A stretch of 64,000 nt of DNA, taken from Phymorhynchus buccinoides (lineage: Eukaryota > Mollusca > Gastropoda > Neogastropoda > Raphitomidae). The stretch lies in the NCBI GenBank assembly GCA_017654935.2, contig CM065680.1, positions 36,739,652 through 36,803,651 of the forward strand, given 5' to 3'. The position numbers and the translations under genes are program-made. The stretch's first letter is position 1. Each line of letters opens with the position of its first letter. The notes beneath the pieces are model-generated. The model was not told where the DNA came from and did not search any database. It saw nothing but the letters and a program-made list of their open reading frames with translations. Positions 54,573 through 64,000 of this stretch are shown in pieces.

Positions 54573-57186
54573 ACACTGCATTAGTAAGTTCCAACTGGGG
54601 AAAAAACCTCCAAGAAGAAAAATCCCTACAACTTCAAGTGGTTGTGCCCCCTGTTTGTACATCAACAACTAAAAATGGGGTTTAAATCTGAAAGTCAAAA
54701 TGTTCACATCCTTAACACATTGTTATGTTCAATATTGAACATGATAGTGCATCTGCCTGTTCAATTTACCCTGTAGTACTAAGAGGACTCTTAATGCATT
54801 ATCAAATTAAAATATGGAGCTGGATCAATGATTCTATTTATGAACAGGTAAACTCAATTTTACTTTATGAAATGATGCACACACACATTCTCTTGTTAAT
54901 GTGAATATATTTGCACATAACTGTTCTATATCCCCTTGACCTGTCCCTTAAGGTATTTTCATCCCCCCCCCCCCATTTCCTTCAGCTTTTGCATACAAAA
55001 TCTTAACACTTCCCCGATGGCCCCTGCTAAGCAACGGCTGCGCCGTCAGCTGGCTGCTTCGCCTAGCTTTACAACCGTTGGCGACAGCCCGATTTTGGCA
55101 TTTTTAAATATATTTTTTACGGCACTTACTGCATTAGTGGGCGCATATTGCTATATATCAATGGAAAGAGCAAAACTTGAACTTTACTCTAGTATCATTT
55201 TCAAAGATATCAGAACTATCACACCACAGTTGTACTTGAAATAACATAACTGAAAGACACAGGAAAATAGTTTTGTTTACGTTTAGTCAGCTGGTACTAC
55301 TAGCAGCTGTGTGTGTGTGTGTACATGCATGTGTGTGTGTGTGAGAGAGAGTGAGAGAGAGAGAGAGAGCATCATCATCATCATCATCCCACTCTACTTC
55401 ACTAGTTCTAAAACTTAATGTAGCTGAACGTGTCTATGGCTCGCTGTAGTGTGTGTGAGAAAGGGTAAGATTTCAGACTCTGACTTAGGCGGGCAAAAGC
55501 AGAGAGGGTTCTTTGTTTCATGCAAAAATAAGTGTTTAGGTAATTTCCAACTCAAGAAAAACAGCTGCTTATCTTAGCTGAAAGTGTCTTCTCGCCACTG
55601 ACAAAGGTTTCTTCCCCTATACTGCAATAGGGGAAACGAGATTTTTTTTCCAAGTTGCCTCGGTTAAAAGTAACTGATGCGGGAACGGACCAGCGCTATA
55701 GCATCGGTTACTGGCATTCCAGTAGGCAACAAGTTGCAAGATCGCTCTCGGTTAACGGCATTCGGTTAGGCGTGAAAATGTTAAACAAATACATTCTTTT
55801 TTAATAATACATTGAAATAGCTTCACATTTTTTTGACAAACATGCTTAACAGTAGGTAGATCAGAAGAATCAGTAAATATTTGATGGAATACTTGATCAA
55901 CTCATTCGCATCGCAATGATTTTGAATTATTAAAACAACTCACAAATCACTCCAGCCATACACACAAACAAAACATACATAAACAAAAGGAGAAATGAAA
56001 GAAGATTACAGGGTTTTACTTCAGGTTTAGACACAGGGAAGTGGTAGATCAGACTTTTTATATATATATAGACTTTAATATAGAAAAACTCTACACACTA
56101 ATTGGTTTCCCCACAACCACTACAAAAGCAAAATTGTGGTCTAAGGGAGCAAAGTGAGTTTAGAAGTGACCAAGGTATTATGTGCACACAGATTTACTTT
56201 CCTTGAAGCAAATGCATCAAATTGACAGCTATCTATTAATTCCGCACATATATGGCAGGAACGACTTGAATGAGCTAAATGGTAGGAATACTGTTTATAA
56301 TCATGTGACACCCCCCAAAACTGAACCATAAGTGACTTTTTAAAATAATCATAACAGATTTTTTTTTTTTAACTTCTGCTTTAAACTCTCGTCTAATGCT
56401 AAATGTTTACAAAATAAAATAACATATGTGTTTGCTTTGACCACTTACAAATGTCCATCTAAATCGTAAAGTATACAAAAGAAAACTTAAGCGTTTAGTA
56501 AACAGTTGGATTTTTCATTGACAGAATAACACAACTATAAAGATCATAAATCAAAGCATCTCAAAAACATTTTTTATGCAGTTTGCAGTAAAGCACTTGA
56601 ATTGTTGACACTGATGTGTGAAACCGATGTTTTAAAGTAAATTATTCAAACTCTACAAACCAAGGAAATGCTTTGCCCTTCAAATAAAACAAACAAACCT
56701 GTGACCTTTTAAACCACATGATTTCTCTGTTTTTAACGCATGAAGTCCATATAGATCTGAAAATAGAAAATGCTCAAAATAGGTCTGTAAAGCTTGAATG
56801 GATGAGGGCAAAACCAAAGAAGATAACTTCCCACAATGCTCAACATACAAGCGCATCGAAAGATGACAAAACTTCAAACAGCACAAATCATATCAAAAAT
56901 GAAAACCCACATGCAAGGAATCCAAAATAAACATGGAACTTTGCACTTAGGAAGTGAACGTGATTGCTGACAGAAAAATGTGGCTGATGTGTTACCAACA
57001 CCGGAGATTATTTTTTTATTATGGTATTATTATCTGAACACAGAACTTTACTAGTGTCAAGATATGGAGGCCACATAGACACACAGAACACACATTCATG
57101 CTTGGACAGATTATCTCTCATTCTCAGGGATAAATGCTAGAAGGACAAGGGCCTAGAGGCAAAGCACCCTCAAAAACTAACATTAT
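54573..57186. other. Mostly non-coding stretch with one small unexplained ORF
   Basis: It contains GT, AG and TCA microsatellites near 55307-55386. An ATG at 55017 opens a 75-codon frame to 55244 (MAPAKQRLRRQLAASPSF, then a hydrophobic segment, LAFLNIFFTALTALVGAYCY, that could span a membrane). I recognise no family, and codon context and conservation cannot be judged. It may be chance, a lost exon or a pseudogene. Confidence 0.3.
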
Positions 57187-57722
57187 TTAACCCTCTGGCT
57201 CCTGCTGGACAAAACTCCGACCAAATTTTTTCCTTCCCTGGTTCCCGTAACGCCCGATTGCGCCCACTGAACGCCAGGTCAAGTACTTTCACTTTCACTT
57301 CCGCCCTACCCACAATGCAATATACTAAGTTAGATCTTCCTGTTCCCGACTCTCCCTGTTCCGTTTTTGTCTTTTACAGCAAGGGAAAGCACCCACTAGT
57401 CTTTTTGAACAGATTTTTCCAAGTGATGCCATTTAAAAAAAAAAAAATTCCATGTGACGTGAGCAGTAATGACCCTGTGCGATGTTTGGAGTGTCATTAC
57501 GGATTTTTTCTTCCAATTCATGGTTTGTTGTGCGACATTGTGTTAGCTTTCGAATAAAAATATCATTATTGCTATTCAATATGCATCTTTCTGAAATTAA
57601 AAGTGAGTTTATTCTGGGTGATTTATAAAAAAAAAAGATTCGGTGTGACGTTCGGAGTTACTCCCCTTGATTGGTCAATATGATCAATTCTCGGTTCGAG
57701 TGATCGGGAGGCATAGGGTTAA
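57187..57722. mobile_element. TTAA-flanked MITE (piggyBac-like), different family
   Basis: TTAA at 57187-57190 and 57719-57722. The ends are CCCTCTGGCTCC and GGAGGCATAGGG, inverted repeats with two mismatches. CCCT-type ends with TTAA fit piggyBac. The 528-bp interior has no transposase. Confidence 0.75.
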
Positions 57723-58984
57723 AATAAGGCTGAATCCAAGTGGGTTCAAAGTTCCCTCACAGTCAACGTCACTCACGGAGAAAACAAAAACAATAGATAC
57801 CGCCGCTTCACTTGGGAACTGTAAAGTTCAGTACAGTGTTCTCTCACCATACCAAAAGACATGCATCCTTAGTCTTACAGACATAGTATTGTGCATACAA
57901 GCAGACACCCATGCCAAATCAACTGGCTCTTAATGCTGTCACAACAAGAGTAGTGAAACGAGCAAATGGAAAAATTATTATCATCTACATGCAGAAAACT
58001 AAGTCAAATTGACAAACATTATATAAAATGTTAATTTGGTGAGTTTATGTATCAAAATGCTGGCTGTATATCACATAATGTAACAAATACCCCCACCCCC
58101 ACATAAAAAAAAAATCATCTGCCTTGATTTCAAGCATGTTATTCATTCCAAAACTACAATTTCAACAGCATTATGAACACAGACAACAATCTGCAATAAC
58201 ATTCAAAAGACTGGGGGAAAAAACAACAATTACATTCAAAAGATGGAAAATTATCAATATTGTTTTTAGAAAATTAGCACTCACGAGGGAGATCAACAAA
58301 AGCAAAATGGGGTTGGGGGGTTGGGGAAGACTGGTAGAACAAAACAGTAAGTAGTTTAAATATAAAATAGCAATTTGCAGGAAAAGAGTGAACAGGCATA
58401 CTTTAGTGCCTTTTTGTTTTGATTGATTTTATTTAAAGTCTGTTCACACAATGTGATATTAGACTTAAAAAAATAAAATGAGGTTTTGTGATTGTGTATT
58501 TATGCCTGTGTGAATGTGGGTGTGCATATGTGATAACACATTTGTGAGTGTATGTATGTGTCTGTGCATGTGTGTGTGTGTTTGTGTATGTGCGAGTGTG
58601 AGTGTGTGTGTACGTGAGAAAAAATTAATGTGAAAATTAATAATAATTAATGCTTGTATTTGAGCTGCCAGCATTTCATTGTGTAGTCTTGACACATCAT
58701 TTTAGGGTAGAAAGTCTGTCTCCCATGTTACACAGTCATGTGAAATAACACTCATTTATTTTATTTTCTGAAAAACAACTGAAAATGAGTTTATCCTTCA
58801 TCCTCAGAAGGTAGAGCACACCAGTCACCTTCTCTTGCACCCCCTCCTCTACCCAAAATAAATAGGTATCACTTGCAACAACAAAGCTGACCAACAATTA
58901 AGAACTTCAGTATTCTATTCATAGGGGAACAAATTAACCTCCTTTCTTTTAACTCTTAAACAATATCACCCCTTTTTCTTCACA
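57723..58984. other. Non-coding stretch, nothing recognised
   Basis: AT-rich, with a GT-rich stretch at about 58492-58616. No gene seen. Confidence 0.4.
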
Positions 58985-58991
58985 TAAAACT

Positions 58992-59162
58992 TACCGTATT
59001 TTTCGGACTATAAGGCGATACTTTTTTCACAGAGGGAGACCCCTGCGCTTTATAACATGACTAATAATATAGTAAGAAAATATAACAAAATCTGAATTTT
59101 GTGCAAAATTTGGGGTGCGCGCCTTATATTAAGGTGCACCTTATAGTCCGAAAAATATGTAT
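58992..59162. mobile_element. Inverted-repeat element, ACCGTATTTTTCGG family, short form
   Basis: It starts ACCGTATTTTTCGGACTATA and ends TATAGTCCGAAAAATATG, imperfect inverted repeats of about 25 bp, with AAGGCG and AAGGTGCACC inside them. Only about 170 bp, so it is a different internal deletion form from 13561-14180. Confidence 0.8.
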
Positions 59163-60068
59163 TCATTATCCTGATCCGCAACATTTCTGAAAATATTATT
59201 TTCTAATTAAAAGTTTATAAAATCACAAACGATAACAACAAAACTCCATTCACACACAATTTATTCCTGTCTTGTATGCTGTGCATGCATGCATCCAACA
59301 AGAAGTGTCGCTAAACAATTCCATGTCCAAAAACAAAATGAAATGCATTAAGATTTATAAAAAAAAAATTTATTCTGCAATGGAGATCTTTGTAGATTCT
59401 GATGAGCAGCGCACTCCTTTCAGCCATTGCGTCATGACGTGTGCATTATGATCACATTATGATCACATTATGATCACATGACAGCCAGTCACCTCAGCAA
59501 CCTACTTCACTCCCAAAGTCTGTTGTACATTCATGGCTCTATATCTACCACTTCAATTATGCACAAGGTCGTGTGTAGGTCTTTGTCTCTTCTTTTTACC
59601 CAATAGTCCCACCACTCAGGCACTTATATTTTGATGAGGTGCATTACAGTCTTGCCTTGATGTGGCATTGGACACAGTAGAACACGAGAGATGACCATGT
59701 GTACACCTGTGCCAGTCACTCCTTAGATGGTCATTCAGAAACCTGAATAACTAAATTGTCTTGTACACATCCATCACAGCAAACTACCCACTTTTGCAGG
59801 ATGAAGATCAATGAGATAAATGCATATTTTCTGCAGCGCTGACCGTCATTTCACCCTCTCTGTTCACCATGCAAACATTCACACACATTGCACAGAACTG
59901 GCGATTCGATGCCCGCAGACACAAATAAATGTCATTTGCGTTCGCAGTACTGCAGAGAAACGTTGCAGCAACAATAACAATGCATCACCAATTCGCAGAC
60001 CCTGTAACTCGTGCTCTAAACATCATCACATTCATCCACACACAACCTGGGTAGTCCTCCGATAAAGG
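59163..60068 (-). other. Probable 3' UTR region of the MAP3K gene
   Basis: No coding sequence. On the minus strand the first AATAAA after the MAP3K stop is at 59374-59369, about 700 bp downstream, which is a plausible 3' end. A triple repeat of ATTATGATCAC lies near 59446-59478. Confidence 0.35.
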
Positions 60069-62672
60069 CTACGTGAAATCCCTCACAAGTTTGTCTTTCA
60101 GCAAGTCTTCGGCAGAAGGTCTGTCAGTGACATTGGTTTTGAAGGTGAGCGAGAGGAAGTTTTCCACATGCACTGAGCACTGAGGCGGGAGCTTGTACTT
60201 GGGTTGCTTGTTGGACACTATCTGGTACATGGCTGCCAGCGGTTCGTACTCACCGTACGGTGGTTTGCCAGTCAGCATCTCCACCAACGTACAGCCCACA
60301 CTCCTGCACAGCAAAGAACGCAATGAGCACAAGAGACAACATTGCTCCTGTATAAACAGAAACAATAAGGATACAGTAAGGAAAATACAAATCATTAAAC
60401 GATGATAGAGAACTCTCCATCACTAAAAGCCACATGACTACTACTATCAAGGCCACCAATGGCACCTATTCACCTAGCTCAGTGCAAAAAAGAGGTAGAG
60501 AGGAGTGAACCCAGGAACATCCTCAAAAAGAGGAAGCCCCAGGTTTGTTCATACACCCCTAATCCAACAAACACGGCATCCAAGACAGAAAGAAATGGCC
60601 ACAACCAAATTTCTGTTAATTCAAAAATAAAGTAGGCTCTTCGATTTCTTTTAAAAACCTTATCTGCATGCAGAGACCACTGTAAAAAGACATAAATTCA
60701 AGCCCGCAGCCTGAAGAGAAGCACCCACGCACATGAAGCTAAAGTTCCCCACAATACGATAAAACAACCAGTGGCTTACCACACATCGGCCTTGCGACCG
60801 TAGCCGTCCCCGTTGATGACCTCCGGGGCCATCCAGTGCGGTGTGCCCACCACAGACTTGAGGCCCGTGGCGCTGGCTATGATCTGCAGGCGCCTCGACG
60901 CCCCAAAGTCACCCAGCTTCACGTTGCCCTGAGTGTCCCGCAGCACATTAGCAGCTGCAACAGTCCACAAAATTAGTACATGGGTGCTCCTGGGAAATTT
61001 CAAAAATCCTGCAAGCCCAGGCGGAGTGCAGGGACCCTCCTGGGGGTTCCGAGGGGCAATGCCCCCTGGACGCTGAAGGGAAACAACAGTTTCCAATGTA
61101 ATTGACAGGCTCTCGTTGCACTTTCACTTCTGGTTAAACTTCATGACCTCTATAACCAGCAAAATGCATCTTCTCAAATTCTCATAATCCGGTGATGCCG
61201 GCTCCAGACAATTAAAAAAATCCTGAAAGCAGGAGCATCCATGAAAATATGATCAGCGGGTCTGGTCAAGTAAGGGCAGCTTTCCAACTTCTTCAGCACA
61301 GCTCTCTCGCCGTAGTCCAACATTTTGACAACTTAAATCTTACAAAAGGTCGAGAATTCATTGATGCGCAAGCAATCCGTAACACATCTCCAATTTATGT
61401 CAAGTGTGAGACATAATTTGTTGATTTATAATGTAACATTCCCACATTCTACTCATTAAACCTTACATGGGTGGTTTCTTTTCTTTTTTTTTACCATTCC
61501 AAAAGGGTCCAGAATTAATGGCATGGATTTAAGCCATTTCGTAGATAAAAAACAACAACACAACTGTGCTTAACATTATTCGTTTTCTCAAATCTTATTT
61601 AAAAAATCAAGTCCCAAGCTTGAAATTGATTTATCAGACAATCTAGAAATATTCATACCTCCCACACACAAGATAGCTTAGAACTTAACTTATTTTCATA
61701 AGCACAGAATATGCATTAGCTTCTTTTGGTAACCTGAATCCAAGCTTTAATTTTAATTCTTGCGTCTTTCAGACATTCTGAAACTTTACTGCATAATAAC
61801 CTTGTTATAAAATAAATGCAGAAACGATATATTGTTGACCTCTTTCTTTCTGTTTCTTTAGAGGCAGCAAAAGAAAACTGATAAGCTTACAGTTTCAAAA
61901 CCCTTGGAGAATTTTACTCACCTTTGATATCCCGATGTACAATGACATTTTTATGGAGGAAGGCCAAACCTTCTAGCACTTGTCTGATGTATCTTCGGGC
62001 AACAGTCTCGGTGACAGGACCATACTGCTTCAGCTGATCATGGACTGAGCCCTGAAAGACAAGACAATACAAATGTTTGTTACTGATCTAGGGAATACAA
62101 TCTCATACTTGGTGGCACGAGCAGTGTTTAAATCTGAATGAAACTTTTACTATTGCTTGCTGTCAACTGCTTTATCTACACCAAAGTGTTTGCATCTAAA
62201 AAAATATATAATTCCTAGTATTCGAGCAAGTATCATTTATAGAGCTTTATAGCAGCTTATTTGTCCGATTAAAATTTTAAAAATGTAAGAGGGAAAGCAA
62301 CAAACTATGTGGGCACTATATTATTATCGCCTTTGTAGTTATCATTAAGTATACAGACTGAAAAAGATATTGAGTTGTTTAATGTTGTTTGCTTGTGAAT
62401 GAGCTACACTGGTAACTAAACTTATCATCTCAAGGGTTATCCAAGAAAAACTGTCAATATCATTAGTGATAAATAACTACAGCCAAAGTAGTTTGAACTT
62501 ATTTGTGACCATTGTGTGGATTCATCCACATTCATTCAATACTCACTCCTGGCATGAACTCGATGAAAATGGAGAGAACACCGTTGTCTTCTTGACAACC
62601 ATAATACTGGACGATGCGTTCATGCTGAAAGTTTCTCAGCAGCTGAACCTCGTTCTCTAAAGCACGAACTTC
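60069..62672 (-). CDS. MAP3K2/3: MEKK2/3-like MAP kinase kinase kinase, C-terminal exons (5' part outside window)
   Basis: Four minus-strand exons join in frame: 62672-62547, 62051-61922, 60954-60780 and 60303-60069 (stop TAG). All borders are GT-AG. They encode most of a Ser/Thr kinase domain: [14 protein letters not shown] (helix C), [26 protein letters not shown], catalytic [25 protein letters not shown], then [20 protein letters not shown] and the RPSAEDLL end. The kinase ends the protein, as in MEKK2/3. The glycine loop, the VAIK lysine and the regulatory N-terminus must lie in exons beyond the right edge. MEKK2/3 phosphorylate MKK5, MKK7 and related MAP2Ks in stress and ERK5/JNK signalling. 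A LINE fragment on the other strand begins about 80 bp upstream of the first visible exon. Confidence 0.92.
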
Positions 62673-62749
62673 CTGAAAGCAGAAAACGAACAGAACCTAC
62701 ATTAGACACAAACTGCAGAGTAAAAGATAACAGGGATGTAACAAAAAGC

Positions 62750-63300
62750 CAGTCAGACACTCTGCTTTCTCCGTCGCAACCTCAAGATCGCCTCCACTGA
62801 GCTGAGAGCAAAAGCCTATATTGCCTTTGTAAGGCCGCTTCTTGAATACGCCTGCTCAGTGTGGGACCCCTCCACTCAGAAAAACATCGACAGAGTGGAG
62901 CTGATCCAACGGAGAGCAGCAAATAGCATCACAGCAATGCTCCAGAGGCTTGACTGGAGCTCCCTGCAGCAACGCCGCCAGGTGACAAGACTCACCATGC
63001 TGTATAAAATACAAAATGACATGTTGAGCGTCAATAAGAACAGACTTGTCAACCAACCAGAGCGGCAGCGCAGAGGACACACACTGCAATTCCTTGTCCC
63101 CCAATGTTGAACACAATACCGACAGAGTTCCTTTTTCCCATGTACCATCAGGGAGTGGAACATCCTACTTTCAGCAGCAGTTGAGGCCAGAACTCCAGAG
63201 AGCTTCGCGACTAGAGTCTGGGAGCACCTGACTGGAAAACCTCCTGCTGCAACCGCCACGTCTGATGGCCCCACTCTGGGGTCGTCAGACTAACAAGCAC
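62750..63300 (+). pseudogene. LINE ORF2 C-terminal fragment in a MAP3K intron
   Basis: It reads LRAKAYIAFVRPLLEYACSV, WDPSTQKNIDRVELIQRRAA, LDWSSLQQRRQVTRLTMLYK, then after a stop and shift RQSSFFPCTIREWN, ending near 63290. This is the C-terminal end of a CR1/Jockey-like RT, in the opposite strand to the kinase gene. It is truncated at the 5' end and has at least one stop. C-rich DNA follows. Closest in this window to 19990-20640. Confidence 0.85.
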
Positions 63301-63633
63301 CAACAGCCCCCCCCCCCCTCTCCCATCCCCCCCTTTGGTCCCCCATCTTCCCCCACCCCCTCCTCCCCTCTTCCAACAACCCAACGGATGAACAGTTTCC
63401 TAGTTTTCGTATGATCTGTGCTCTCTCTGTTGTTTTATTTCTTCTCAGGCCTTGAGCCTTTCTTCCGGCAAAAGTGATCTCAAACCTCCCCGGTTCCGTG
63501 GCATAATAATTAAAGTGTTGATTGTGGCCACGTACAGTCAAGAACAAGAAGAAATCTATAGGACGTTTTTTTTCCTTTTTACATAATTAGCACTTGAATC
63601 AATAAAACTGAACTAATCACTTCATCACACCTA

Positions 63634-63810
63634 CGGAGTGCATGCAGTGACCCTAACTTTTGCCTGAACTTTCTTGTTGGAACCCTGTGTACGGTGTTCA
63701 CCTCACGAGCATAGTTTCATTTTGAACAGCCTTTTTAAAAAAAAGCAGCAGCTGTTCAAACTGCATCAAATTGCCTGAATTCAGGCTTCAGGCACTCCCA
63801 CATGCACCCT
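63634..63810 (-). mobile_element. Small inverted-repeat element with GGGTGCATG ends, copy 2
   Basis: Reverse-oriented relative of 30527-30690: GTGCATGCAGTGACC, TTTTGCCTGAAC, then ATCAAATTGCCTGAATTCAG and CATGCACCCTG. It has an extra internal stretch of about 15-20 bp. Confidence 0.6.
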
Positions 63811-63835
63811 GTTAGTGTTATAAACACCTTCTTCT

Positions 63836-64000
63836 TCTTCTGCATTCCCAGGCCATAATGGGTGAGGTACACATGTGTCTGGTTTTCAGTTTTCCCTGGT
63901 CTCCTCGCTGCAATCAGCCAACACATTCCGATTTCGGAGGAGCTCAAAGCAGAAAGTTATTTGGATTAAAAAATAATTAAAGGCAGGAGAATAGGTCAAT
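63836..64000 (+). repeat. Interspersed repeat family D copy 2, then start of family A
   Basis: 63836-63945 matches 45526-45655. From about 63976 AAAGGCAGGAGAATAGG-CA matches the internal part of family A at 1748-1770. The window ends here. Confidence 0.55.

Noticed and set aside
62856..63274. Minus-strand ORFs opposite the LINE fragment in the MAP3K intron
   Set aside because: Antisense shadows; they do not join in frame with the kinase exons.

Overview
The window looks like nuclear DNA of an invertebrate animal, most likely a mollusc (perhaps a gastropod). The genes have spliced introns with GT-AG borders and contain animal-type domain combinations (LRR-ROC-COR-Death, a MEKK2/3-type kinase). 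The rest is AT-rich and packed with microsatellites, 5'-truncated LINEs, a tRNA-derived SINE, many small inverted-repeat elements and DIRS retrotransposons. The lineage call is an inference from style, not from a database match.

Three host genes are supported. (1) 9.07-13.51 kb, plus strand: RRP8, the nucleolar rRNA adenine methyltransferase, five coding exons joined in frame to 515 aa. (2) 23.69-30.14 kb, plus strand: a 1184-aa ROCO protein with leucine-rich repeats, a ROC GTPase, a COR region and a C-terminal Death domain, four coding exons. (3) 60.07-62.67 kb, minus strand: the last four exons of a MEKK2/3-like MAP kinase kinase kinase; its 5' part lies beyond the right edge. These genes do not form a functional cluster.

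The rest is mobile DNA. 0-8.7 kb holds tandem repeats, a decayed LINE (4.4-7.3 kb) interrupted by a TTAA-flanked MITE, and a second MITE copy in opposite orientation at 3.7-4.1 kb. 12.8-23.6 kb holds hAT-like and other MITEs, a stray copy of RRP8 exon 2, a block of repeats rich in AGGTCA-like motifs, and five LINE fragments. 30.5-37.2 kb holds a MITE, a 42-bp minisatellite and short interspersed repeats. 37.2-52.4 kb is dominated by two nearly identical, full-length, same-direction DIRS-type tyrosine-recombinase retrotransposons (6461 and 6460 bp). Each has a Gag-like ORF, an RT/RNase H/methyltransferase-like ORF, a tyrosine recombinase ORF, 183-bp inverted terminal repeats and an internal complementary region. 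The second copy sits inside the right inverted repeat of an older mariner-like element whose two halves are now at 44.80-45.98 and 52.45-52.55 kb. 52.5-60 kb is non-coding with three further inverted-repeat elements.

The most notable items are the DIRS pair (with a C-run frameshift in copy 1, a 3.2-kb second open frame in copy 2, and an internal region that records the end-to-end junction), the DIRS-in-mariner nest, the ROCO-Death gene, the duplicated RRP8 exon, and several MITEs with readable target-site duplications.
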